Made by a program: the position numbers and the translations under genes. Of a stretch of DNA of 64,000 nt, positions 10,784 to 22,089 are shown piece after piece. Source of the DNA: Anastatus disparis (Eukaryota; Arthropoda; Insecta; Hymenoptera; Eupelmidae); NCBI GenBank assembly GCA_017163975.1, contig JAFFSR010000343.1, positions 5,774,001 to 5,838,000 of the forward strand. The letters run 5' to 3'. The notes beneath the pieces were generated by a model. The model did not search any database, had not been told where the DNA came from, and saw only the letters and a program-made list of their open reading frames with translations. How positions within the stretch are numbered: position 1 is the first letter of the stretch; each line of letters starts with the position of its first letter.

Positions 10784-13691
10784 CTAAGCCAGATCTCCTT
10801 GGTGAGTCGAAAAGGGAGAAGGGGTGCACTGCGAGCGGGCTTTTTGAATGTGACTTCTTTAAAGGCTCACATTGGACAGGTGCGTGAGCTTCTATGTGAC
10901 GACCATTCTTATGACCTGTTTGGAGTGGCTGAGACCTAGCTGGGTCCGACTGTCTCGAATGACGTCATTCAGGTTAAGGGGTATAAAATTTTTAGACAGG
11001 ATAGAAACCTTCATGGAGGAGGGGTTGTCCTTTACGTCAAAGATAGTTTGAAATGTGAGATATTAGCTTTTTCGAATACCACAACTATAACTGCCAGTGG
11101 TAAGCCTGAAGTGCCTGAATATATTTTTTGTTCTGTTAAAGGAGGCAACTCTGAATCTGTGTTGGTTTCCGTCATTTACCGTCCTCCTGTCATTTCCTTT
11201 ACAAAAGATTCTGATCTAATTGATACGTTAGTCAGTTTGACTCCCGATTTTTCATTGAAGATTATAATGGGAGATCTGAATGCCGATCTCCTGCGAGAAA
11301 GCAGTGACGCGAAGTTTCTTCGTAAACTGTCCGCTGAGCTTTCGCTCCAGTTGGTCCAGCGCGGTGCCACGCATATAACTCCATCGTCTGGCACATGGAT
11401 AGACCTGATTTTTGTAGATGACAATGACACTATACTAGACGCACGTAACGTACCTGCGAACTTTCATAGTCGGCACAATTCAATTGAAGTTTCTATAGCC
11501 TACAATGCTAGCAGTTTAGCGCAAGAACCAATCAAGTATCGAAATTATAAAAATATTAGTGGAAAACTATTATTGGAGAAATTGGCCGGCTATGATTGGT
11601 CCAAATTAACAACTGATATAGTGGATTCTGAGTCTGCACTTGACTGCATTTGTGATAATCTCACTGCTGCTATTGAAAATTTAGCACCAGTGAAAATATT
11701 TAAATGTACGAAAAAGAAGCCACCATGGATGGATGGAGAGTTGTCATAGATGCAGCGCAGGAGGGATGCCACATATAGGCGATACAAACGTACAAACGAC
11801 AGTAAATATTTTTCAGAATTTTTAATTTTACGTAAGGCGTTGGACGAGCAGATTCAGTGTGCAAGAAGTGAATATTATCATAACAGACTGTTCGAGGCTC
11901 TTGCAAGTGGTAATGTCTGGAAGGAGTTGAGAGAGCTGGGACTCTTATCCGGGTCCCAAAGGGGATCTGAATGGATTTGCTCCAGATGAGCTTAATGCGC
12001 ACTTTGCTGGGGTGTCGGTTTCGCCACATGATGATGGTGAGGAACGCAAGAAGTTTCTTTCTGAATGCAGCGAAAATGGTTTCACTTTTAAATCAATTAA
12101 TATTAACGATGTTATTCTTGCAGTTTCTTACTTCTCATCGCAGGCTCGTGGGCAAGACGGCATTCCGCAAAGTGTGATACTTAAAGCATTACCATTTATT
12201 GGTGAACATCTTGTGACTCTGTTCAATTTCTCTTTTGCGCGGGGGGTTTTCCCTGGCCTTTGGAAACAGGCACGTATTGTGCCATTAAAGAAGTGCTCTG
12301 CACCCAAATCGCCTAAAGACTTCAGGCCTATTGCTATTTTATGTTTTCTTTCAAAGGTACTTGAGAAGATCGCCCATGACCAATTGCAGGAGTACATTAC
12401 TGCTAATAAAATACTTGACCCAATGCAGACTGCCTTCAAAAAGCACAGCTCGACACAAACAGCTATTCTTAAATTAACTGATGACATAAGATCGGGTCTA
12501 GACAAAAAACTCGTCACGTTACTTTTACTTTTTGACTTCAGTAAGGCATTTGACACGATCTCGCACTCCAAATTACTTGCAAGGCTGAGATCGATGGGGT
12601 TTTCCAGGGCTGCACTCGAGTGGATTAGCTCCTATTTATGAGGTAGGAAACAAATAATTTTCACGCATTTAAACGAGGAATTGAGTTGGCTGACAACCAA
12701 CCTTGGAGTTCCACAGGGTTCGGTACTGGGGCCTCTGTTGTTTTGTCTTTACATTAATGATGTACGTGACGCTCTTGACTCTGGTTGCGTCGGGCACCTA
12801 CTCTATGCAGACGACCTGCAAATTTACACGCAGGTGCCTCGCGAGAATGTGGAAGAAGGTATTCTCACTCTACAGAGGGCGGCCAAAGCGGTGTCGGAGT
12901 GGGCTGCTGGTGTCTCTCTCACTTTGAATTCTAATAAAACCAAGGCAATTGTCTTTGGCAATAGTCGTTTTGTAAATTCTTTTTATGCTGATGGGTCACG
13001 TACGATTGATCTTGAGGGAGGCATTAGTATACCTTTGTATACTAATGCCTTGAGTCTTGGTGTTGTGCTTGACCCTAAACTTTCATGGGTACCGCACGTT
13101 AATATGATTACAAAAAAGTTTAATGGAGTTTTGTATGCCCTGAAGTTTTTCCGTCGGTACACCACGGAGACTCTGCGTAAACAGCTTGCAACCGCCCTGC
13201 TGTTTCCACATCTTGACTATTGTTCGGTAGTTCTGCTCGATGCTTTTCAGGAGTTGAGAAGACGAATACAGAGATTACAAAATTCATGTGTGAGATATGT
13301 AATGGGTTTGAGAATGGGTGATCATGTCTCTCCTTATAGAACCGCGTTGGGTTGGCTGCGCACTGATTCGAGGAGACAGTATTTTTTGGCTATGCTCATG
13401 TACAAAATCGTGCGCATGAATACTCTGGAGCATCTAGTGAGTCTCTTCACTAGATGTGTACCTAGAGCGGCTTCTAGGGGAGAGACTAAGGATCTTGCGG
13501 TGCCCTTTATGCGCACTGAGACTGGAAGAAATTCCTTCCAAGTTCAAGGTGTACGTTTTTGGAATTCCCTACCTGCTGAAATTAAGTATCTTCCATCTAT
13601 CAGCAGGTTCAAGACGGCAGTGAGGGGTACCTACTTGACCTTGAGTAACGGATATTCTCTTCATGTTATATTTATAGTCCCTTTATGTTGA
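10780..13691 (+). pseudogene. LINE A ORF2: APE endonuclease and reverse transcriptase, broken
   Basis: ORF2 nicks target DNA and reverse-transcribes the element RNA. The endonuclease spans about 10832-11500, with GFLNVTSLK at its start, GGGVVLYV, SVIYRPP, MGDLNADLL and GTWIDLIF. The RT spans about 12050-13000, with DFSKAFDTISH, GVPQGSVLGPLLF and the catalytic LLYADDLQ. A C-terminal region without RNase H runs to 13691. Five breaks are seen: a frame change between 10783 and 10832, TAG at 10937-10939 (Trp expected), TAG at 11747-11749, a frame change just before 11964, and TGA at 12639-12641. The core motifs are otherwise well kept, so inactivation is fairly recent. Confidence 0.9.
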
Positions 13692-14133
13692 TTTATTATC
13701 ATGTGTAGTCCCGTATATAGATTTAAGGTGTGCTTGTATTTATAGTATGCATGATGAGCGCATGGTTGAGAGTGAATGCATTATTTTTTTTATTATTTTT
13801 GACTATTTGACTCGTTTGATTTTATTATATTTTATTTTTAGTTTGTTTTTACTCGTTTGACTGATGGATATTAATTCGACATATTTGTTTATTGTTATTT
13901 TATTGATGATTGTGTGTGTATTTTATTATTGTAATGATCTGTGATATAACTCTGAAAAGTGACTTACTTTTGTAGTATTATTAGTTTTAGGAAATCGACT
14001 GTGATATCATGAGTGCAATAATTATATTATTTCATTTTTGTATCTTATTATGTATTAAATATTATATTTTTGTTTCGTTACACACTTTTTGTAAACTATT
14101 ACAAATAAATAAAATATCTATCTATCTATCTAC
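13692..14133 (+). other. LINE A 3' UTR with ATCT-repeat tail
   Basis: AT-rich sequence after the ORF2 stop, ending at AAATAAATAAAATATCT plus about four ATCT units (14104-14133). The same end type at 35460-35489 in LINE B shows that both were copied by a machinery recognising this tail. Confidence 0.75.
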
Positions 14134-15021
14134 TTTAAAATGAAAAAAAAATTCTATTCTTGTACATCTATATTACGTATGTTTCGATGTATAGACAATT
14201 CTAATATTACATTAGAATTGTTAAAACTAAATAAAATTTCAAAGATGAAATTACGAATGCTTTGTTGGATAATGGTAATCTTATGAATTAACAGTAAGTT
14301 TACGAGTTTTCAAAGAAGAATTTTCAATCGTACATAAAAAATATTTAACGTTAAGCTATAAAAAAAAAAAAAAAGAAGAAGATGAAGCTGATCCTCTTAA
14401 CTAATAGAGTATCACAACTCCGGATCTCAGATTTTGCTCAAACTTTGGGATAAGTTTTCAGATGACTAGATATAGAATAAGCTACGGTTATAGTCATAAA
14501 CGCTCAATATTTTTCTAGTTATAGGCAATCAAAGAAAATCACTAGAAAAGTTACTAGATTTTTAAACGCATATAGTTCCTTAGCATTCATAGTTAGAAGC
14601 TTAAAACTTCGTTTTAATAAAAGCTGAGCTAAAATCCTTTCAAAATAGTAGTTATAGCACATAAAAATATTATCTTTTCCCAAAGCTATAGCGTTATAAA
14701 GATTGGTCCTAATTTCATCTTTTGTTATAACTATCTTTCTTCTATAACTTCTTATGTATACATGAAAACTTGCTTTTAGTGCGTAGATTAAAAGTTTTCA
14801 TTTAAAAACTTATAAACTTCCTGTTTGTTTAATAAGATTACCATCATCCAACAAAGCAAACGTAATTTCATCTTTACAATTTTTTTTAGTTTTAACATTT
14901 CTAATGTGATATTAAAATTGTCTGTAGATCGAGACATATATAATATAAATATACAAGAATAGAATTTTTTTTTCCATTTTTAAGTATCTATTTTTATATT
15001 ACGAATTCACACATATTTATG

Positions 15022-15036
<15 letters not shown>

Positions 15037-15099
<63 letters not shown>
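15037..15099. repeat. (TA)n microsatellite
   Basis: About 30 TA units at the right edge of foldback FB-A. Confidence 0.95.
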
Positions 15100-15100
<1 letters not shown>

Positions 15101-15318
15101 TAGGGTACCCCTGCTCGCGCTGCTCGCCAACCCCCGTGCATATTTACACTAATGAAAATATCAGTCAGTAATGAAATTTGTACTGACAATAATTATTAAT
15201 AAAATTAATATTAATTATATATTTGTTCAGACAGATTTCCACACCACGCGAAGGGGTACTGTCAATAATAAGTTACAATTAATAATTTATAATATAAATT
15301 GAATAATAAAAAATGTAT
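15100..15318. other. Short GC-rich islet, then AT-rich DNA
   Basis: 15101-15140 is strongly GC-rich (gggtacccctgctcgcgctg) in an AT-rich setting. At 15241-15260 the phrase ccacgcgaaggggtactgt resembles the inner part of the Helitron-like end at 20886-20896. It may be a fragment of another copy of that element's end. Confidence 0.4.
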
Positions 15319-16708
15319 GGTATTACGGCGCGTTGGTCTTTTTCTTGTTTTATTTTGAATAATCATATCAAATCAAGATATTAATTTTAAGTTATTTTAA
15401 GACATGTTAAAATTAATTAAAATTATTTCATTTTTCTAATACAATTATTTGAAATAAAACCATATTTTCCTTCGTCTGTAGCCCTACACAACCATGAGAG
15501 TCTATATTTCTTCCTCTTTATACCATAGACTCTATTTACAATCCCTCCTCCACCATCAGTATTACATATTTAAACAAAGTTTTAAAAGTCATTTTATTAT
15601 TTGTACAATTTGTTATTATATTATTGTTATATAACAATTTTTCAATTAATATTTATCTCTTTAAAAAAATCTTTCTTTAAGTATGTTTATTAGAATAATT
15701 ATTTTAACTTGATATTTTTAAATTAAATATTATTGTAACATGCCTTACAATAATAAAAACCACAAATTTTTTTTATTATAATTATTCTAAATTTAAAGTT
15801 TAATACCTGATTAAACTCTATGTTTTTTAATATTATTATTATTTAAAATTTTTTAATTATTTCTTATATTTGAATATTAATTATTTTAATTTTTTTATAA
15901 TATTTAGTATCTTTAATTTATATACTCAAAATTAATATATTTCATTTTTTTTTCTAAATATTAGTTTTATTCGAAGTATATATTTTACAATAAATTTCAA
16001 TATCATTATGATAATCATAATATTATTAATTAATATATTTCATAAATAAAACGATAAAATTAAATGATATAATTTTTCCTTATTTATAAATTATTTGAAT
16101 TTTATTTTTAATATATCTTAATTTTATTTTTAGGTCGTTTGGATGTATAAAATATATATCTATATTGCTTTTTAATATCCTTGACTTTCTTGCTAGTATT
16201 AAAAAAGATATATTAAAATAATTTTTACAATATTAATAGAATGTATTATCACTTTTTTTTTTTAATATTATCGATTATTTATTTAATAATAAATAATTTT
16301 TAATATTAATCATTAATTAAAAAAATTAATATAATTCGATACATAATGATATGAATTTTATTAATTTTTTTTTGTTTCATAAAATAATTTTTTATTTATT
16401 GTTTAAACATTTTATTATATTTAAATTTAATTAAAACTGTATAAGTTATAATAGGATTATAATTTTTTTTTAAACTCTTAATGCCATTATCATGATTATA
16501 ATAATATTAATTCAATTAATTAGTAATCCATGTACTTCATAAATAAAATTGTAAAGTATACATTTTTTATTTCATCAAATTTTATTTATTTCTTTTTAAA
16601 TATATCTTGATGCAAATAAGTCTTTTTGATGTATGAAATGTATGTTAATTTTCTTTTTTAATATATTTGATTAATTTTCTGTTATTATAAAAAATATATT
16701 TATTATTT

Positions 16709-16948
16709 TTATTGATTTATTACTAAAATATATTTTATATTATATTTTATAATATATAGAAAATTATTAGCAATACGTAATAAATATCTAGATAAATCTG
16801 TATTTTCATTTAAATTTTCCATATATTCTTCGTACTGCTCTTGAAATCTTTCAAATCCGTTTATTTGGTTATTTAAATCATCTAATTCTTCTTGATGTTG
16901 TAAGTTTTCTACAACAATGTATTCATTTGAAACTGGATTCCATTCCAT
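16709..16948 (-). CDS. Small acidic hypothetical frame inside the Helitron-like element
   Basis: 79 residues starting MEWNPVSNEYIVVENL. The first 55 are Glu/Asn/Gln-rich with a weak coiled-coil character; the rest is hydrophobic and AT-driven. It lies downstream of the helicase remnant on the same strand. I do not recognise it. It may be a remnant or chance. Confidence 0.2.
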   Translation of the reverse strand: MEWNPVSNEYIVVENLQHQEELDDLNNQINGFERFQEQYEEYMENLNENTDLSRYLLRIANNFLYIIKYNIKYILVINQ

Positions 16949-17680
16949 TTCATAATGATTTAATTATTATTAGTATTAATTTTTTTTATAAAAAATTTGA
17001 AGTTTGTTTTTATATTCTTTCTTATTATTTTATATTAAATTTTTTCAATAGAAAATTTAAAATTTGTTTTTATTTTCTGTTTTATTATTTTATATCTGAA
17101 AAAACAAATGTTTTATTAGTATGTAATAAATATAAATATATTTTTAATATTAAAAAAAATTGAAGTTATTTTTTTTTTGTTATTTCTCTAGTACTTCTTT
17201 CCACACTATATTAATTAATTCATTTTTAGTTTTTAATTCATTCCGAATATATATTTTAGAAGGATTTTTACTTCTTGAAAGAGCAACATAGAATTGTCCA
17301 TGTGAAAATAATGGTTTTATTATGGATATTCCTACGTTTTCAAAACTTCGACCTTGTGATTTATTTATAGATATAGCAAAAGTTAATACAATAGGGAATT
17401 GTTTTCTATATAAAATAAATAGTAAAGACGATGATTCATTTGTGCTTAATGTAATACGCGGTATAAAAACTTTATTTCCTATATTTTTGCCTGTAATTAC
17501 TTCAGCTTCTATATTGTATTTAAATAATCTTGTTATCTTGAATGGTGTTCCATTGAAATTCAATATTTTATTATTTAACAAAAATAACATTTTTTGGAAA
17601 ACAATAATTATTGTTAATGTTTTTATGAATTTTATTACAAACATTATTAGTTTTCCATTTTTCTGGTGTAATAAATGTAT

Positions 17681-18890
17681 TGTAACGAGGATAGCAAATT
17701 ATACATATACTGTATGTCAGTATACTTCTGTCTCTCTCCTCGTTGTTAGTCGCACAGTACAACGTATGTTTCGATGCTTCATGTGCGAGTATAAGAGTGA
17801 AACAGAGAGAGTCTGTGTCAGCGGCTTGGATGGATGACTGTAGAAGGAAGCGCGCGCAATGCATGACGGGTAGACTTAGGCAAGAGAGAACAGCGAACGG
17901 GTCGTTTTTAACAAGACAGAAAGGATTTAGCAGCCATATTGTGCGTTGTGCGAGCTCGTGCCTTGGATAGTTTTCCGTTCTTTAGATAGAAGCATTTTGG
18001 CTGATGTAATTAATTCGTGTGACTCTGCTTCGAATATTGGCTTGTTGAGAGACATTGAAAAGCAGATCTTCTTGCTAATATAATCGTCATGTCGTGTACA
18101 AGAACCAAGTGGGTTTGCCGTAATTCTGCAGAGAGATCGGAGCGTCCTTGTAACGAAAGCTACGATAGCCTTGAGCTGCACCGCATATCTTCGGTGCCGC
18201 TTTTGTTGAATCATCGATTCGTCTGTGTTAGAGAGGATCGTCGGAAAATCTTCGTGTTCAACGACCGATAGAAAAATGTAAGTCTGCAGACTATCGTATT
18301 GCGTTTTATTATTGAATACGTGTATGCGATATATGTAAAAATATCGAGACCGTCGCGTGCGTCGCGTTAAATAGAATAGGTTAGAATAAATTAAATTTTG
18401 TTTCTTTTTATTAAACTTATTAAATTTTGCCACTATTAAAGTTTACGATAATTTCATTTCAGTGTATTAAATTTGTTTATTGTTTTGAATAAATTGAAGT
18501 TAAATTGAAATTATTTTGGAGTACCATATAACGTTATTTCTCTCTGTTTAAAATCGTGTGTTGTCTATATATATTGAACGTTATACACTTGCTTTCTTTT
18601 GATCTACGATATTTAACAGAGTCTTAAGGTACACGCCGTGGGTTTCGTCGTACCAGACGTTCGGGAGGCAGAACTTCTAAGCGAAGTTCTGCAATAGTAT
18701 TAAATATTGCTTAACTGATTTCTATTGTATGAAAAAGACAGTCATAGTTGATCAGTGACGATGTACGAGGCTGATCGTCTCTAAATCGAAAATCGGTTAT
18801 TTAACGGTGAGTGCGTATGTACTTGAAGTAAGTACATATGAAACCCACAAATATATTTGATTTGTTTATTTAAATATATTCCCCGTTACA
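17681..18890. mobile_element. Solo LTR (1210 bp) with GTAT target duplication
   Basis: Starts TGTAACGAGGATAGC and ends CCCCGTTACA, the TG...CA ends of an LTR with a matching inverted terminus (TGTAACG/CGTTACA). It is flanked by GTAT on both sides (17677-17680 and 18891-18894). It interrupts the helicase reading frame. It is GC-richer than its surroundings and lacks long frames. There is no internal retrotransposon region, so it formed by recombination between two LTRs. The 4-bp duplication suggests Ty3/Gypsy or BEL/Pao; which one cannot be told from the LTR. Confidence 0.85.
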
Positions 18891-19821
18891 GTATCAACTT
18901 TTCCTTCTCCGATATCTAATAAAAATGATGAAAAATTTTCATTATTAGATCTTACATTTTTTTAATTTAAAAATATGGAACATGGCCCATAGGGTTAAAT
19001 ATTTCATAGTTTGTTCTGCAATTGTATTTTTCTGTCCGTGTTTTAATACATGTAAAATTTGACGAAAATCTCCACCTAAAATAATTATATTTCCTCAAAA
19101 AATTTGATTATTATGACAGACATCCTTTAATGTTTTGTTAACTATTTCTAAAGCTTTTTTAAGAATCATTGACGCTTCGTCCCATATAATTACATTTGCT
19201 TCTCTTAATTTTTTCTTATCTGAATCAAATTTTAAAAATTCACTTTCAATGTAATTTAAATCTAACAGTAATCTGAAAGTTCGGTGACTGCTTAAACCTT
19301 TTGGTAATAAAATTGAAGCAATACCTGTCTAAGCCATTGATGGGAATTTTTTTTAATTTTGTTATAAAATAATATATTAATGTTTTATATAAAAATGTTT
19401 TTCCAGAACCTCCTGGTCCATCTATGAAAAAAATTTTATGATTCTTATTTATTATTTGTTCAAAAATATGTTTTTGATCGTTATTTAATTATTTGTACAT
19501 TTTATCAAATTTTTTTTTACTAAAAATAATAATTTCATCATTAATTTCTTTGTTTTCCTCGATATAGTTTTCATTTGGTTCAGATAAACCAAAATTTTCA
19601 CATGACATTTCTTCTGAATTTAATATTTGATTAATATGGGCTAAAGCTTTATTTTCTTTAAAATCTTTTATAAAAAATTTTTTGTATTTTTCCCAAATAA
19701 TGTTACCTTAAATATTTTCACATAATAAAAAACATGCAAAAAATTTACGTAATTGTACTGGTAACATAACATGGCATGCTTCTTCAAAAATATAATAAAT
19801 TTGTTTATCGTGTTCTATTAA

Positions 19822-20122
19822 CCCTTTCAGAACGGAATTATTATTTCATCATGAAAAGTTCTGATAACCATTTAGCGATGATAAGTGTTCATTTATTAAG
19901 CAATTTTTACGATAAAAAAAATTTTTTTTTTTTTTTTCTTTTCAAGTTTTCTCAGTTTCTATCAAAGATATAATAACTTAGGCCCTCAGTTTGAGATCGG
20001 AAATAGTCCACTTCAATCTAATACACATATTTTTTTTACAAAATTTGAAGCCACTTTTGCACAATTTCAAAAAAACCAAAAAATGTCAATGTACATTGTA
20101 ATGTACATTGGTTCTGAAAGGG
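19822..20122. mobile_element. piggyBac-like MITE (301 bp) with TTAA target duplication
   Basis: The ends are perfect 12-bp inverted repeats, CCCTTTCAGAAC and GTTCTGAAAGGG, flanked on both sides by TTAA (19818-19821 and 20123-20126). TTAA targets and CCCT-type ends are hallmarks of piggyBac. Removing it restores the helicase frame across the junction. It encodes no transposase. Confidence 0.92.
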
Positions 20123-20957
20123 TTAAATTTATTGCAAGAGCAGTTTCTTTATAAGTATTATAAGTTACATTTTCATAATTTCGTAAATCTTTAAAATTTT
20201 AGATAAGTATATTTTTTTATTATATTATAATTAGTTTATATTAAGTTTATTTTTTAATATTATATTTTAAAATAATATGTAATTAAAATTTAAAATACTT
20301 ATTATTTAATATTTCTTTATAAATTAATTAATTATTATTTATTTTATTTTAGATTGATTTAAATATATATTAAAAACAATAAAATAGGTAAGAAAATCAT
20401 AATAACTAGAGTTATAATTTTAAAATAAATATATTAAAAATATCTTATAAATTTATATAAAATCGTTTTTTTAAGAATTAAATTTAATTAAATTGTTTAT
20501 TTAAATATTAAATAATTAATATCACACTCTTTATATAAAAAATTAATAATTTGTTATATAATTTATATTATAACTGTTTAAATATAAACAAACGAAAAGG
20601 ATATAAATATATTCCTTAAAATATTGAAAATATTAGAGAAAAATAAAATAAAAATTATAACTTTATTTATTTGTATAAAGAGTATAAAAGATAAAATTTT
20701 ACATTAACAATATAATTTTTATTTCTACTTTTTTATAAATAAATGAATTAATAATTATTATAATTTTTATTTCTTTAATTAATAAAAAACTTACAATAAC
20801 ATTTTTACTTTTAACATTTAAAGAAATGTGAAAATTTTTTTTTAATTTATATTATTTTAAAAGTGGTTATGTAGGGCTACTGGCGAAGGGTACCACTTTT
20901 ATTGTTTAATTTTTCTTTATAAACAAAAAAAAAACCTAACGCGCCATTGACAATACC

Positions 20958-21593
20958 TCGTTAAACTGATAAAAAAAATAAAAACTTCTACTTAAAACTT
21001 TCACAAGATAAACTCAAGACAACAAGAAAACAAATTTAAGCTAACCTGAAAGAAGAATCTTTTAGATGTAGGAAATTTTTTAATAAGTTTTTCTGACCAA
21101 GACAATCAAGACAAAGTAAAATGTGCTTTACTTTTAGGCAAATACAGCTTGGACCCAAAAAAAAGTAAGCTTAAATGTTGAAAGTAGAAGTTTTTTATTT
21201 TTTTTTGTCTCAGTATGGGTGGTGTAGAAAGTTGTCTAACGAACGTAGTTATTATTTGATAGTTAAAAAATAATTATCTATAATATTATTAACTATGTAT
21301 TAAATATATATTCCATTATATAGCCTTAAGCAAGTATTTCATAAATATAATATTAAAAAACTTTTTTCTTAATAGTTTATATTTCAAATAAATAATTGAC
21401 GTTTAAAAATAAAATAAAGAATCAATATATTTAAGATAATCAAATACCAATATTTTTCATAACCAAATTTGGTCTCTAAAGTATTGGAGTCATCAAACAA
21501 GAAGGTTTTTTAAAAAAATATTGGTAAAATTTAAATATTTAATTAACGATATAAAAATAAACACTAAATGATTATGAATAGTGTATTAGGGAC
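20958..21593. other. AT-rich stretch, nothing recognised
   Basis: No gene or strong repeat seen. A loose inverted similarity (acttctacttaaaactttc near 20985 and aaagtagaagttttttattt near 21180) suggests another small degraded foldback. Confidence 0.5.
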
Positions 21594-22065
21594 ATGAGGG
21601 GTAGCAAGAGGGGTGACTTGGGTAGTGAGGGGGTGATTTGTGGACTGAGGGGTAGACTTGGGTAGAAGAGGGGTAACTGGGGTGGAGGGGGAAATCTTTT
21701 TTTTTTTTTAAAGACATTTCAAGAGACATTTTTACGTTATTTTGAGGGGTGACTTTTGATTTTTTTTGAGGAGAAAAAGAAATGAGGGGTAGGAATGATG
21801 GGGTAGTAGTGGAAAGAGTGATAGTAGTGGTATAGAGAATGAGTAACAAATACATTGATAAAATAATGTAAATTTAGCTAAATTATCTGGGGGGGGGGGG
21901 GTAGGTGACGTACGAGGGGTAGCAAGAGGGGTGACTTGGGTAGTAGAGGGGTGTCTTTTTTTTCTCAGAAAAGATCATTTCTAGACAGATTTTTACGTTA
22001 TTTTGAGGGGTGGATTGTGATGTTTTAAGCATACAAATGAGGGGTAGATGAGGAGGTTTTTTTTT
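21594..22065. repeat. G-rich minisatellite, large imperfect duplication
   Basis: The G-rich strand repeats phrases such as gaggggtagcaagaggggtg and acttgggtag. Block 21594-21800 recurs as 21913-22065, including the internal phrase tttttacgttattttgagggg. A run of 13 G lies at about 21890-21902. Several G4 blocks per 30 bp make G-quadruplexes plausible. The minus-strand frame at 21586-21855 (Pro/Ser-rich) is a by-product of the repeat. Confidence 0.8.
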
Positions 22066-22089
22066 TATATAACTATATAATATAGGGAG

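Larger units (their letters stand above)
8703..14133 (+). mobile_element. LINE A: non-LTR retrotransposon, CR1/Jockey-like
   Basis: A nearly complete two-ORF LINE. The 5' UTR is about 8714-9022 and is GC-richer than its surroundings. ORF1 (9023-10783) is intact. ORF2 (10780-13691) is broken. The 3' UTR ends in AAATAAATAAAATATCT and short ATCT repeats (14104-14133). Lack of an RNase H domain, the PHD-bearing ORF1 and the short tandem tail fit the CR1/Jockey superfamily; the exact clade is not determined. It sits inside foldback FB-A. LINE B (32035-35489) is a relative. Confidence 0.85.
8660..15045. mobile_element. Foldback element FB-A, split by LINE A
   Basis: The piece 8660-8700 (gtgtaaattcgtaacataaa and on to aatactta) is the inverted complement of 14985-15030 (aagtatct to gaattcacaca). 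The next piece, 14134-14330, is the inverted complement of about 14790-14985, with landmarks ttctattcttgtacatc and ttgttggataatggtaatct. A continuous left arm is restored if the LINE at about 8703-14133 is removed. The short sequence tactt occurs on both sides as a possible target duplication. A second diverged copy, 25520-26930, supports the structure. Confidence 0.75.
17180..20195 (-). pseudogene. Helitron PIF1-like helicase, interrupted
   Basis: DNA helicase domain of a Helitron-type transposase, which would unwind DNA during rolling-circle transposition. Reading the minus strand downward: an N-terminal region at about 20195-19480 (EEACHVMLPVQLRKFFACF, LAHINQILNSEE), Walker A GPGGSGKTFLYKT at about 19400-19430, Walker B-type VIIWDEASM at about 19170-19195, GDFRQILHVL at about 19050-19080, then after the solo LTR FITPEKW, INKSQGRSFENVG and the C-terminal FSHGQFYVALSRSKNPSKIY at about 17260-17310. 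Several in-frame stops are present (for example before GNIIWEKYK and before LNNDQKH). Two insertions split it: a piggyBac-like MITE at 19822-20122 and a solo LTR at 17681-18890. Removing each insertion and one target duplicate restores the local frame. Confidence 0.85.
15319..20957 (-). mobile_element. Helitron-like element with inverted terminal repeats
   Basis: The left end begins GGTATTACGGCGCGTTGG (15319). The right end, read inward from 20957, begins GGTATTGTCAATGGCGCGTTAGG. A second matching block is ccttcgtctgtagccctac at 15469-15494, inverted at 20863-20889 (gtagggctactggcgaagg). Inside, on the minus strand, are helicase remnants of the Helitron Rep/Hel type. Canonical Helitrons lack inverted repeats, but Helentron/Helitron2-type elements can have short asymmetric ones. 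No Rep (HUH) domain is recognisable. A solitary related right end lies at 43609-43673. Much of 15500-16700 and 20200-20860 is featureless AT-rich DNA. Confidence 0.6.
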
